Positions 1 to 34,137 of a stretch of DNA of 64,000 nt are shown in pieces. The stretch's first letter is position 1. Every line of letters starts with the position of its first letter. The notes under the pieces were generated by a model, which saw only the letters and a program-made list of their open reading frames with translations, was not told the origin of the DNA and made no database searches. The DNA comes from Siderastrea radians (Eukaryota; Cnidaria; Anthozoa; Scleractinia; Rhizangiidae), in assembly GCA_964017195.1 (NCBI GenBank), contig OZ024897.1, forward strand, positions 36,409,036 to 36,473,035. The letters run 5' to 3'. The position numbers and the translations under genes are program-made.

Positions 1-299
1 AATGTCATGCATATCTTAATGAGTTTGCTGTACCTTCGTTCAGTTCATTCAACCTCACAAAATACATGGCAGTAAATACTGTATAGAGAACCTACCGAAG
101 ATAATTTTTTAATCGAACCCGAGTCAGAATTTAAGACTCAGTTGTATTCATATCTGTAGGCTTAACAGACTGAAAAAGGCGGGGGGAACAATGATCCCAG
201 GGTTTTCCAGTTTTTTGTAGCATGAAGTGCCTAGAGAAAAATTTTCCCCTGGATGGTTTATTGCAGGGTTAAACATCTTAGCACGGTTTAAGTTGGTAA

Positions 300-750
300 A
301 GCATGATCATCCAGGTGAGTGTAGTCCGGAGTAGGACTGTTTGTGGTGACATTGACGCAATATATCAAACACGAGAAAGAATGTTTCATCAGGATATCCA
401 AACACCGAGAAGTGGGTTGAAAAAACAAGGTGCAGGCAAGCCTTTTAACCGACTTCGAGGTGTTTGGATACGTGATGAAACACTCTTTCGAGTTTTTGAT
501 ATGGCTTCTCAAACGATTCATAATTCTTGGGGAAATTCAAAGCAGAAGTTCGCAAAACTTTATGCTAATTAAGATCCGGTATCCAAACCACCGTCACGGT
601 AGTGATTTCCTTTGTTTTCTCTTTTTGAATTATTAATGAGTTTGAGAATGATGTTTCAACAACTTGACTCTGGTGATGACGTCTGCTCAGGTTTTCAAAA
701 ACGTCACCACAAACAGTCCTTCTCAGGACTACACTCACCTTGACGATTAT
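300..750. repeat. Foldback MITE-like element
   Basis: The left end (CAGGTGAGTGTAGTCC, 311-326, then GACTGTTTGTGGTGAC) is inverted at the right end (GTCACCACAAACAGTC about 702, then GACTACACTCACCTTG). A second inverted pair sits inside: ATGTTTCATCAGGATATCCA near 381 against TTGGATACGTGATGAAACA near 466. The open frames here are by-products of the symmetry. It lies downstream of the last visible EIF3C exon, probably in an intron. Confidence 0.65.
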
Positions 751-1171
751 ATTTACCAACTTATGATACGACTCCTGGGTACAAAACCATTTACCAGGGC
801 AGTGTACGGCTTTTATCCATCAAATATAATTATGTTGGCATTCTATCCACAGGCCCAAAAACAAATGCCATTATAATTGTTTTAGTCAAGATTTAAGTTT
901 GGAAGGTTTATATGTGGGTGCATCATAGAACTAGTGACAGATGCCTATCTACAGTGTAACAATGAAATAGCTTCAGATATTACAGTGCCAAGATATGAAT
1001 CGCGTTACCAGCCAACATCGAACTGTGAACAATTTTGTGGAAAATTACATTTAGATTCCCATTCAGACACTGTGTTTTGTGCCATGCTCTGCCTAACTTT
1101 ATTTTTGACTCAAGATAAATAAGTTGCTGTTGTTTATTGTTGTTGTAACTTGTTTTGTTTATTACGCTTAC

Positions 1172-4100
1172 CCTAGCATTGACTTTGCTTAGCTTCTTGC
1201 GACCTTCAGTGTCCTCCCAGTTCTTACAAAGAAAAAAACACAACAAGAACTTTCAACTAATAAAAAGGTTATATTTTTTGTTTAACTTTTTATTAAACTA
1301 AATATCACAGAGTCCCATTATTTGTCCCACAAGGCAGCCATTTGAGAGGAAGATAACAAAGTTTCAACTACAAACTAATAGTTAAAATAATCATAAGAAA
1401 TAATAATAATTAATAATAACAATATAATAATAACAACTTCATTGAAACACCTTTTGAATAAAAATAACAGTGATATTACATAAAAGGAGTTGGAATGAAA
1501 GATCAAAGATAAAATGTAATTTGAAAACCACCAAAGCCTGTTATGACACCAGACAACAAGGTTGCCAACTGGCTATGTTGACCCTGGATGCTGGAGGAAT
1601 TTTGATACCATTTTCCTTAATAACATTTCTATGGTGAAGTCTCATGTTGATAGTTTCTTTACTCTAACCTCTAACCCTCTTGCTTCATATTTCCTTACCT
1701 CTTTCACAAAATCTTCCAGCTCTGTTAAACAGCGAATGTAAAACTGTGGAATACCTTCTTTATCAACTACAGTCTTCGCTTTCGTGAATGCTTTTCCAAG
1801 ATTTTCAAATTCTACAAGAAACAAAAAGAACATCAAAATAATTACTACTGGTTGTCAGTAGATCCTAGAACCCAAATGCCTTCAAGCTTCTCCTCGGTTT
1901 CGATTGTTTTATTCTTGCTCATCACTAAAGTTTTACACCTGTGGATGATAATCGGTATTGTACATGTTACAAACAACAAAACTCTTGATTTAATTGTATA
2001 TTTTGGATAAGGAGCTAGTTTGACCACAGCCAGATTATTTAATATTACACTGGAATATGAAAAACACAAAAAACAAACCTGTGAGGACTTTGGAAATATC
2101 CTTAATTTTCTTGTGATTCTTCAGCTGTTTGATTGAGTTGGTTAGTTCTTCAAACCTGTAAATTCACTTTTCTTTTAGTAACAATACAGCACATATGTCA
2201 TGGATATTACAGCAGTGAAGCATGATTTCCTTCACTGAAATCCTAATTATTAGTGATTTAAAAATATCAATGTTGTGGTGCTTACTTAAATTGGGGGGGA
2301 ATGAAATTTTATAAAACTGTGAGACTTTATTAATTTTCTTTTGTACCAGATTATGGTAATAAATCCAGGACAAAGGAAAATACATGTAACAATAACTTAT
2401 AATCGATCATTGATTGAAAACTTTAAGTGACGCAATAATCGATTATGGATAATACACCATCAATTATTGCAGAAAAATGAAAAATGTATTAGTGACAAAC
2501 AAAAATATTAAAGCTTGTGTGTTGTCTCTTAATGGACTCATAACAGCAGCTATAATCCATTGAATGCCCCCTTTCTGCTAGGTTTCTTATGAGATTGTTT
2601 TTGTTGTGTTCCAAACCACGATGCAACATGGCCGTGCTTCATTGTGACGGTTTGTATTTTGTTCAAATTTGATTGTGTGTATTACAAAAACTTACCTCAT
2701 TAGTTATTACTCTTAGAAATTATTCCAAAACGTAAATAAGTAGCTGTCAAATGGCCATAAAAGACATTTTTCAGAACTACTCACTGCAATCAGAAATATT
2801 ACAACAGGCCTTCTGACAGGGTGCGGGAGAAAAATTAAAATTGTGCGGGATTTTGGGGGCAAATTGTGTGGGAAAAACTGTCGATTGTGCGGGGAATTGT
2901 GACGAACCAAATATTCAATCTCCAGTGTTCTAGCCAGACCCGACAGGGAGGAAATTCTGAAAAATGAAAAATGCGACTAAATTTCTTTCTTTGGCGATAG
3001 AACTATACCCAGCAGTTGCCAATTTGTGTTTTTTTTCCTTACCAAAACGTAGTTTGACTCAAAACTAAAACTGTGTCTGTATAAACAAAATCACGTTACG
3101 GGACACAATAAACTCGATCAGGTTTTATTAACGTGCGTATAAAACCAAACTAAAACTTCGGTATAAAATATTTCAGACCTAAACGAGTTCCTTTATAAAG
3201 AAAAAAAATCCCTGCAGTTTTGCTGTCTTTAATTAATAATATGTAGTGTGAATAATTTCCCGTAAAGGTTCACAAATTCTTCAAAGTTATAATTAGCCGC
3301 AAAAACACAACCCGAGATGTATGCAAATTGCGTGCTAAATGTGATTTGATACAGTGTTTGATGGCATGTTTGTTTTTCTCAACAACTTACCAAGTAGATC
3401 ATAGAACTTGCATTTTCTTGAATGAAAATGCCTTTCACACGAATGAAAAAAATGAAATTTAGTATGCAGATCAGAACTTAATGATTCAGTTTCTTTGTCA
3501 ATTCGAAAATTCGATCAGTCCTTCGCGAAAATAATTCAGAAACAGTGATAGTTATTTCAATGCCACAATTCATTTCTTCTGCATTTCTTCTTTGTTCCCC
3601 GGCATATAAACTGAACAAGGAAGCGATACGCTCGAAAACAAAACCCGATTATTGAAGTTGACCAAAAGTAGATTGCACTGAAACCTAGTGCCTAGGCCGG
3701 CGCAGAGTGATGAAAGAACGCCTTGTGGTTTTTATTTCTGCTCGAGCAATCGAGGAAAGTGAGGGATTTCTTGATTGTTTTGGAAGGTAAATAGCCTGGA
3801 AATAGCCTAAAAAGTTTTTAGGAATCTTGGTAATCAATAGGATACCTGGTTTAATTAAATGTTTAAGCAAATCTTTCAGTATTGTGCGGCATTTTGCGGG
3901 GTTTTGGGAATTGTGCGTTATTGTGCGGGTTTGACCGAATTGTGCAGTCCCGCACCCGCGCACCCTGTCAGAAGGCCTGTTACAAGTGTATGAAAGCAAA
4001 ACAGCCGTCAAAAAAGTGGCTCACGGCTTATGGAAGTGTTAAATCAAAATGAAACTCAACTTTGTTTCCAGGGTCCTCTCTTAGCCTTCCCTCGCTTACA

Positions 4101-5671
4101 TGTTGCCAAAACAAATTTCAACATGGCGGGTGCAGACCGGAAAATCCACAGAGGATTTATCTGATTATACTCGAAGATCAATCAGTTGGGACAATCTGGT
4201 TATTTTTGATGACTGACTGTGAAATCATAACCGATTCCCAAAACTAGATTAAAGTATTCCTCAGTATTGGTAGCTGTCAACTGTCGAAGTGTTCTGAGCA
4301 TTTAATGCAGTACAATGTAATAAATTTACAGCGTAGCTTTGTAGTTAACCTGAGTATCAGATTTTCCCCCTTCCATTCATTTTTTCTGTTTTTGCCCTCC
4401 CCAAGGAAGGCCTGATACTCAGGTTACTTTGTAATTTCACCTAGTATTCAAACAACACGCACACAGCGAGTAAGAAGGAGTGGGGTCAGTCCACAGGGGC
4501 TTAAATCCCTATCTATCTCTCAATTCTTTAAAGGTGGGGGAGGGTGAGGTACCCTCCCACCCCAGTACAGGTGTATATGAGATCAAGTATTGCTAAATGC
4601 TAAAACAATCTGAAGATGGCCAAATATCTGACTGCCTAAATATATTGATCAAAGAAGATCAGGTCCTGTTATTTCCAATGTGTTCCTTTTTCTATACCAT
4701 CAGTCCTTTCCAGAGATGAGAAAACTGCTGTTTAATAATTGATATGGAAATTACCCAAGTAAAATGTGTGATTCCAGAAAATACCATTCCCACCACATGC
4801 ATGGTTGACATTGGAAATTCCAAGGGGGTAAGATGTCTCGAAAGCCAAAGATTTTAAAGGAAATTATAAAGCTATGCTGGAATTTCCAGAGGAGTGCAAA
4901 GACTCAACCAAAAACCCATTTGATCTGCAGTGGGGGTGGGGGGGGGGGGGTTGACATGGATATTTTTCGGAACCACACAACGGATAGGAAGTAAAAATTA
5001 CCGTTTATCCTTCTGGCTTCTCACAACTCTTTTTGTCTCTTCTTCATCATCACTGAAGACAAAAGACCTGAAAATAAAGCAATTGAAGCAAATTATTTCA
5101 ATAGTTTTTAAAAAATCAGGTTGTACATGTACGGGGACCAAAATTACTTATTATTTTTATAATATAAAAAAGATTAATAGATCATCTTGTTAGATAAAAG
5201 TTTAGGGATATCCTACAATAATAAATTAAGCCATGCATGTTTTCCTGCAAGTGTCAAGGGCACGAGCGTGATACAAAAAGATAAGAACACATGGGATTTA
5301 GCAAACAATTCTAAAGCTTTTAGAAGCTTAGATTCTCTTTTTGAAGTTGGCAAGCATCTTTCACTCTCCCCGTTTCTTTCCTTTCATTCCAGGATTACTT
5401 GTATGGTAACTCAAAAACAATTTTATCCAGAAGTGAGAGATACCTTTATTACATGGGATGTACTAACTATGAAAGCGTAATTAGTCTGTACTGTGTCTAT
5501 GATGACGATCCATAATTTAATCTTCGCGTATACAGGAGTGGTCGCTTATTCACGTTTTACTTACTTGGCAGTAATAGCTGTCGGTTTTGGTGCCACTGGC
5601 TGTTCATCTTCACTGGCCGAGGATTCGCTCTCTGAGCTTCCAGCGGCAAAAAATCTAGATTCCGTCGCCAT
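1172..5671 (-). CDS. EIF3C: Eukaryotic translation initiation factor 3 subunit C, 5' part (runs off window)
   Basis: eIF3c is a core subunit of the eIF3 complex that binds the 40S subunit in the cytoplasm and contacts eIF1 and eIF5. Five minus-strand coding exons join in frame: 5671-5565, 5052-5002, 2155-2079, 1811-1699 and 1222-1172, all with GT-AG borders. The N-terminus begins [20 protein letters not shown], matching the acidic serine-rich eIF3c start (SRFF then SESESS). It is followed by [20 protein letters not shown] and later by [19 protein letters not shown] and [17 protein letters not shown], which track the human protein closely. The start at 5671 was chosen over an upstream in-frame ATG at 5776 because conservation begins there. 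No further exon was seen in 1-1171, so the PCI-domain body lies beyond the left edge. The large intron 2156-5001 carries a 1.2-kb DNA transposon. Confidence 0.93.
2805..3979. mobile_element. Non-autonomous DNA transposon with 21-bp TIR and TTACAA target duplication
   Basis: The left end begins CAGGCCTTCTGACAGGGTGC and the right end is its perfect inverse over 21 bp. TTACAA occurs at both outer borders (2799-2804 and 3980-3985). Subterminal TTGTGCGGG-like words recur near both ends, as expected for transposase binding. There is no transposase frame in the 1.17 kb. It is inserted in an intron of EIF3C. A hAT-like or related superfamily is possible, but the 6-bp duplication does not decide it. 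Confidence 0.8.
4347..4425. repeat. Short inverted repeat (about 80 bp)
   Basis: TTAACCTGAGTATCAG at the left is inverted as CTGATACTCAGGTTAC at the right, with a pyrimidine-rich loop. A tiny MITE or hairpin in an EIF3C intron. Confidence 0.55.
4765..5000 (+). repeat. Dispersed repeat, copy 1 (GGAAATTCCAAGGGGGT family)
   Basis: Shares the order ATTCCAGAA, GGAAATTCCAAGGGGGT, GTCTC, GGAATTTCCA, ACCAAAAACC, TGGGGGTGGGG, TGGATAT with 13486-13720, so both are copies of one dispersed repeat. Its right end overlaps the end of EIF3C exon 2 (5002). Confidence 0.6.
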
Positions 5672-28041
<22,370 letters not shown>

Positions 28042-29350
28042 TGTATACATTAACGAAAGCTTATTTATGTTATAAAGGTTGCACAATCTGGTGAGGCCTT
28101 GAGTTAACCTTAAGTCGGCGAAATACCTTCGAGCACAGCTGGAAGATGGGGTCAATGAACAATACGAAAGCGATTTTTTTGGAACAAACAAGATGACTTG
28201 TTTTCCAGAATTCAGGAAGGCAAAACTTGAATATTGGGAAAGCAACTTCTAACTCACATTTCCTAGAATTCGGCAAGTGTAAAATAATGCAAACTCGTTT
28301 ACCAAACTGTATCTTCTCCTTCTGCAAGCAAGGAGGGCGGGGGGAGGGCGGGGGGGCAGTCGCTCTTTCCATGATGTCGTACCTTTACAATTGTCAGTAC
28401 ACAAACACGTGAAGAAATGAAACCTATATAACTTTAAGGAGGGTAATTTAGGGCGCTGTTGGACGAGACAATTCTCTCTGCAACTTGCAACGCAACGGCG
28501 TTGCGAGACAAGTTGCGGACGAAATTGCACGCGTACCACCCCTTCTTCGCAACATGAAAAATTGCGTTGCGAGTTGCAGGAAAAGTAGTCTAGGCTTCTA
28601 CTTTTCGCAATGTTGCGAGATAAGTTGCAGCGTGTAACATGTATTCTGCAACTTGCCTCGCAATGCTCTCGTCATGTTTTGAGTTGCAACTTGCAGAAAA
28701 ACGTGCCTCGTGTAACAGCGCCTTTGTTTTGAAAACCAATGTTGAATGAAATAAAACGACGCGTGCCTTGTTAATTCATTATTTAAGTCGTGTATTACAA
28801 TGGCGTTGGCCCCCAGGCGATGGTCGCTTTTTTAGGAGAGATTCTAAATACAGTGTTTATACGTGATTTCATAAAGGTTTTCGAATAGCAGAGTCGATCG
28901 CTTATGCAGTGTTCTAAAAGAGAATTCTGCTTTTCAGGGTTGACTAGAACGCGTATTTGAATGTACTTCAAATGTAAAATACCATGTACTAAAATTTAAA
29001 AACTCTCGGATACCAGAATTTCTCCATTTCCTGGCCTTCGAGAGATTAGTGTTAAGTTTAAAAAAATGTCGCAGTGACAACAACCACGCGCGCTTATAAA
29101 TTGTTTCCATTTTTAGTTCTCTAACAACGCCTGGAAAAAATGCCGCGTTCTGAGAGTGCAACAATACGAAGTTAAAATATAGTGCAAATTACAACTAAAT
29201 GTCCGAAGTTTTTCCGAAGAGACCCGAAGACCCGCAACGGCGGTATTGCGAAGGTAATCCCAAAACATCTGCAGTATTCCGAGCAAACCCGAAGATTGCA
29301 GACGATCAGCCGAAGACCCCTGGAGTAACCGAAGATGGTCCAAAGATTTT
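28042..29350. other. FTSJ3 3' flank and intergenic DNA
   Basis: Contains the presumed FTSJ3 3'UTR and one MITE at 28451-28722 whose GGCGCTGTT end is inverted as AACAGCGCC, with many GTTGCGAG/CTTGCAAC words between. An AATAAA lies near 28750. No convincing coding exon was found in the remainder. Confidence 0.55.
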
Positions 29351-30091
29351 TTATTGTAGAGACAGGTGTTCAAGCTCATTCTTGAGGACAAATATTTCCT
29401 TTGTTTCACTTCGCTGTTGATGAAGCTCTTGGCGAAGTTTTGAAACTTTGCTTTGAAGTAATTTCATTCTCCTCTCTGCAGCTTCAGCCCTTGTGGTGGC
29501 GTCTTTAATTTCCTCATCAAAATAATGGCACTTATTAATGAATTCTTTCTCGCGTTTCTGAAACTCTTCTTCCTTCGTCTGTAATCTCTCAAGAAGTCCT
29601 TTTCTAGTGATGATCCTGCTTGTCAGATCGGCCGATTTTCTCTTTGCTTTCAGCTCGGCAATATTTGTTATCTGAATCTCTCGAGCATACAATTTAGCTC
29701 GTGCTTTAAGTTCTTTGGTTTTGTTCTCATATTCCACTGCTCTCGTACGCGTTTTGTTCAGTGCAATTTCCAGTCCCAAAGTTTTCCTAAAATTTACCGT
29801 CTCGTTGTCTGTGAGTTTTCTCCGGATGACTGTATTTGAATGCAAAAGTTCGTCAACTTCCTCTAATTGTAGGTGCTTTTCCTCCAAAAGTTCGTAAGCA
29901 TTTTGTAACTTTTCTTTTATGAGTGCTACTTTATTACGTATCAATGACACGTCCTCGCTAAGAACTTCGTATCTTCGTTCCTTTATCCTCAAAACTTTCT
30001 TGGCCCTACGACTTCTCTCTTCTGCCAGCTCGATTTTATTCCTCAAATCGGTTATGCACGACTTCAGACGATGGATATTTTCGCCCATCAC
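29351..30091 (-). CDS. Intronless tropomyosin-like coiled-coil protein (copy 1)
   Basis: An uninterrupted 246-codon frame that is almost entirely charged heptad-repeat coiled coil, with no signal peptide or membrane segment. The pattern is tropomyosin-like. The last 60 residues, with EEIKDATTRAEAAERRMKLL followed by a leucine-rich heptad stretch, follow the order of the conserved tropomyosin C-terminal region (EEIK..L..AE.RAE.AER..). It is a little shorter than classical tropomyosin (284 aa) and lacks the standard MDAIKKKM start. A role as an actin-associated or other filamentous coiled-coil protein is inference. The absence of introns in a window where other genes are heavily split suggests an old retrocopy. 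The AATAAA polyadenylation signal overlaps the TAA stop codon. It could instead be a generic coiled-coil protein. Confidence 0.7.
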   Translation of the reverse strand: MMGENIHRLKSCITDLRNKIELAEERSRRAKKVLRIKERRYEVLSEDVSLIRNKVALIKEKLQNAYELLEEKHLQLEEVDELLHSNTVIRRKLTDNETVNFRKTLGLEIALNKTRTRAVEYENKTKELKARAKLYAREIQITNIAELKAKRKSADLTSRIITRKGLLERLQTKEEEFQKREKEFINKCHYFDEEIKDATTRAEAAERRMKLLQSKVSKLRQELHQQRSETKEIFVLKNELEHLSLQ

Positions 30092-30513
30092 GCTTTTTCT
30101 TTTTCCTGTGCCTTGTAAATCTTGTCGTTAGAAAAGGGAGTTTTTCACTGATCTCGTAACGAAACAAGCGGTAGATGGTAAACTCATTACAGGCACAAAT
30201 GAGTGATAAAAACAGATTTCAATGACCAATCATGGTTAACTATTCTGTGATGAACACCTGTAAATTTTACAGACGTTCCATACAATATTCTTCATTTCCA
30301 GTGCGGATGAATCCCTTAATTCTCTTTACCGATCGACAACACATTTCAAGCAGACAGGTGACGAAGAATTATCAAAGCATCAACTGGGGGATTTTTTCTT
30401 GAAGACCAAATGAGTAGATCAATATATAAGTTCTCGTTATGATTTCATTGTTAATACATGGTCAAGCGAGAGCGAGAAGTGATGAAAGTTTAAGACGGAA
30501 ACCATCAGGAAAT

Positions 30514-30892
30514 TGAGTAATCAGTGGACAAAAACCTTGTACCAGAATAATTTAAAGTATATCGCAGTCTTTTTTACACTTTTTAAGAGCTATAGACGTA
30601 ATTAGTCATCTGTAATAACACCAAAGACAATTTCTTATGGGAACCCGAGAAATACAATTTCAAATTTCACAGGAATTGTGTAAACACAGGTAAAATTTTA
30701 TACGTAAGATTTCATTTTGTGAAATTTGAAATCTATTTTCTCGGGCTCCGATAAGAAATTGTCTTTGGGGTTATTACAGATAACAACTTACATCTATAGC
30801 TCTTAAAAAGTATAAAAAAGAATGCGATATGCTTTAAATTATTCTGGTACAAGGTTTTTGTCCACTGAAAATTAAAATTACTCAATTTCTTG
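30514..30892. repeat. Long foldback (arms about 170 bp)
   Basis: 30520-30680 is mirrored at 30720-30880: ACAAAAACCTTGTACCAGAA against TTCTGGTACAAGGTTTTTGT, and AGACAATTTCTTAT against ATAAGAAATTGTCT. The spacer is about 40 bp. It lies between the two tropomyosin-like genes and would give a strong hairpin if transcribed. Confidence 0.85.
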
Positions 30893-31139
30893 ATGCATTC
30901 CTTCTTAATTATCGGCATGATGTCATGATTTAACCCGCATTTCTCATCACCGATATTAAGAGTATCTAAGGAAATCAGCACTGAGAATTTCTACCTTGAT
31001 CTTAAGTTAATTAACGCAGTTAATTAACAAGGCAGGTGTAATGGTAAAATAATCGCAAATCTAAACTCTGCACAACAAAAACAGACGCTATGTAACACCA
31101 CAGGAGGTCGACAATTTTAAGGATTATTATCACAAAGTC

Positions 31140-31385
31140 CGTTTTAAGACCAGTCGAGCAACTTGTACGCCACAATGTTGCGTTCCAAGTTGAGATTGCT
31201 TGTTGCACGTGGGGTAGCATCTCGACCAAATTTTCATGTTGCCAAAAGCAGAAACGACCTCTACTTTCTGCAACATGAAAATTTGTTGCCCGAGAAGGTG
31301 GTAATACGCGTAACAAACCACCCCAACTAGCAACGCAAACATTTGCTGCGCCGACAAGTTGCACGAAACTGTTGCTCGTATTCCC
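31140..31385. repeat. Relative of the GTTGC-rich MITE at 28451
   Basis: Contains inverted pieces such as AGCAACTTGTACGCC, GTTGCGTTCCAAGTTG, GCAACATGAAAATTTGTTGC and GCGCCGACAAGTTGCACG, similar in word content to 28451-28722. Ends were not resolved. Confidence 0.4.
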
Positions 31386-32220
31386 TAGCTTTTCAGAGAC
31401 CTCCTTTCTTTTAATTTTTCATTTGTCTTGAACATCCACGGCCGGCCGTCACACTCCTCTGATAAACCATACAAAAACAATGGTACAGTTCGTAATTTGG
31501 GAACTTGGTGTGAAGGTAAAGGGACAAGGCGGGGGAGGGGGGGGTAAAGGATTATCAAGTCCAGTCCCTTTGCACCAAACCTTATCTCAGTCACAACTGA
31601 AATATTTCGTTCTTGACTGGACACCTAGGGGAAGGGATGAAGGATAAGACCGCACAAAATACGAGGAGAACTCTTGTCATGAATAGGAAAGAATGACGTT
31701 GGCCGGGTTCAAAAGCTGGAGTGACGCGGGCGTGGCTACAGGGGATCGGGAAGCCCACTGACTGGCAATGGATGGCGCTATTCTACAGCAGTAAAAATTA
31801 AGTCAAGTCGATACACCACGAGGAAACATAGAAATGGGGACCGGAACGAAAGAATTGAAGCGTAAGTCGGAGGAATTTAGGTGAAACTGAGAATAACAGC
31901 GTAATATTTGAGACGTGTTTAAAAATTAAAAAATCAAAATTTCTTTACTCAAGCATTTTTTTATGTCCCTACATACATTCAGTTACAAGAAATGAAAACA
32001 CTGAACAAGCAAAACGGCCCCTACCACTTCTTCGTTATTGTTCTATCATATTTTTAATGAAGTAAGTTTCATTTCTTCTTGAATGGGAGTCGGTTATTCA
32101 GTGAAGGAAATTCTTAGTGTCTGAAAGACAAGGCTATTTAAAACATGTAACACGAGTACCTGGCCTGGGAGAAAGGGACATCACTCCCTACGTTTTCTAC
32201 TAAAATTTAAAACGTTTTTA

Positions 32221-32297
32221 TAGCCTGCGTAGCAGGCGGTTAGCGGTGGGCTCGAGAAAGCGAGTATCTCCTAAAAAACACACCAAACCGCAGGCTA
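32221..32297. mobile_element. 77-bp MITE with perfect 9-bp target duplication
   Basis: Begins TAGCCTGCGTAGCAGGCG and ends CGCAGGCTA, flanked by ACGTTTTTA on both sides (32212-32220 and 32298-32306). A 9-bp duplication suggests a Mutator-like origin. It belongs with the element at 45709-45921. Confidence 0.8.
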
Positions 32298-32736
32298 ACG
32301 TTTTTATTGAGCTCAATTCTCCTCCCCTATAACAACATGAAACACACACACACACACATATACACACAGAAAAAAACAAATTCTACACGGGTCTCAAATA
32401 CGATGGAACAATCTCGGAAAACAATGAAACATTATGAGCTCCACAGTCGTTTACAGGAATAAAGTGCAATATCATTCTTTGAAATTTTCATGCCAAATTC
32501 AACGAGCTTCGGTAAGTTAGCGGTCTTTTTGTGCGTGTTGGTGACGTGGGGAACTAGGGGCATTTTTTACTAGTACGAGGTTTCAAGGCTTTCAACATTA
32601 CTAACCAATTACCTCAATCAAGACCGCGATATATTAAATTATTTGCGGCCAGCTTGCAATATTTGAAGACAAGTCATTCATGTCTTCTGCACGCATCAGT
32701 GTTTCCCAAGTCTTGTAGTCCCGGTGTTATATATCC

Positions 32737-33441
32737 TTATATCGCACCGAATTCCACAAAATAAAGTTTTAAGCTTGCATTTTGAAGTTTTTCCTTGATA
32801 GCTAGTCGTGCTTTTGCGGCGTCCTTCTTTTTATTTCTATAATTTTCTATTTCCTGAATTAATTCCTGTTTGCGCCTCTCTAGGTCGGCACACCTCTCAT
32901 TTGCAATCTTGATTCGTGTATTGGCGTCGTCAAGTTGTTCTAATATCAAGTTTTTGTATTCTGTTTCTTCCTGAGAATTTGGCTTCACTTCTTCCAGGGA
33001 AACTTCTGTTTCATCAAAAAAGACTTCATCGGCCCCAGCGTAGTTATTATTAATCTCCTCCATTCCAATTTCCCATCTTTCCTTGTTCATGTATTCCAAT
33101 TCCTCGTACACTTTGCAAACTCTCTCCTCTGCTCTCGAAGTCAAATCCATGGCTTTCTTCAAACCTTCCTTGATTTCTGCAATTTGCCCATGCAGCTCGA
33201 TTCTTTTGTAAACAAGTCGTAGTTTCTCGGCCTTTTCCCTTGAAGCTTCGTTCATATCGCGCAGTCTGTCCTGATACTCATGTAGTTGTTGACTGTGAGA
33301 AATAATCCATTTTATTTTCTCGTCCGTGCGCTTGTTTTCCAAACTGAGTCGCCATTGTGCTTCTGCAAACCTTCGATGCGCATCAATTATCTGCTGGTGA
33401 GTCACTTCCATTAGACTTCCAGAAGAAAGCATTGACCTCAA
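32737..33441 (-). CDS. Intronless tropomyosin-like coiled-coil protein (copy 2)
   Basis: An uninterrupted 234-codon frame on the same strand as the gene at 29351-30091, about 2.6 kb away. The product is mostly charged coiled coil. A non-helical acidic interruption lies around residues 125-155 (asparagines, aspartates and glutamates with FFDE). After it comes a stretch LDDANTRIKIANERCADLER, which has the tropomyosin heptad style (compare ...AEERAELSEGKCAELEEEL). The first methionine (33441) or the third (33411) could start translation. Sequence identity to the neighbouring gene is low but architecture, size and lack of introns match, so the two may be diverged tandem copies of a retroposed ancestor. 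The cellular role is unknown. Confidence 0.65.
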   Translation of the reverse strand: MRSMLSSGSLMEVTHQQIIDAHRRFAEAQWRLSLENKRTDEKIKWIISHSQQLHEYQDRLRDMNEASREKAEKLRLVYKRIELHGQIAEIKEGLKKAMDLTSRAEERVCKVYEELEYMNKERWEIGMEEINNNYAGADEVFFDETEVSLEEVKPNSQEETEYKNLILEQLDDANTRIKIANERCADLERRKQELIQEIENYRNKKKDAAKARLAIKEKLQNASLKLYFVEFGAI

Positions 33442-33969
33442 TGGTTGATAATCAGAAAGGCAAACTGAATAACTACGAGCGATGCTTGTTGACGTCTGCT
33501 CGCTGTTTCAGTGACAATATTGCTGGAATGTTCGTTAAGTGTTTCAACTCTTGGCTTATATTTATTTGCTCAGGAGGAGACACAGAGAATTCGGGGCTGA
33601 TGTATTGGCACAACTAGATCATGCTAGTCTACGGGATTCTCGTTTGTAGAGATCTTAAAGGTTTGAATAACGCGTGCCTCGTTCAGTGATTGATTGCATA
33701 TCCGTTTCAATGCGCCTTCAGTGCACTTTCTTGCGTTTGTAACTCGCAATGCCAAATAGAAGTTTGCAATTTGGTGTATGTGAACATCACAGTTTTGCAA
33801 ATGTTGGCCAAGCATTTGCCAATGTTGGCCAACAATTTTTGTAATTTCACACCCGCCGACTTGTATTCGACAGTATTGGAAAACAAGAATGTGCAATATG
33901 ACGTCACGTAACATTTGCAGCCTGTTTCATAAAACAAAACTGGCCGTTTTGTACTAACGTAACTTGAAC

Positions 33970-34137
33970 TTACATGTACAGGTCATGAGAATAAAAATTT
34001 TCATTTTAAAAGGAAATGATCACCAAAAATGAATTGTCTTGATGTTTGAACAATTCCTCCCAAATAGTACTCAACAAAATGTATGAACACCAGTAAGGAG
34101 AATTTGTATAATGATGCTGAGACTTAGTGGGTTAAAG
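33970..34137 (+). repeat. Dispersed repeat (GTCATGAGAAT...GGGTTA), copy 2
   Basis: Same family and orientation as 18640-18795. Ends with CTTAGTGGGTTAAAG. Confidence 0.65.

Noticed and set aside
303..636. Overlapping frames of 60-90 codons on both strands near the left edge
   Set aside because: They fall within a foldback repeat and mirror each other because of its symmetry.
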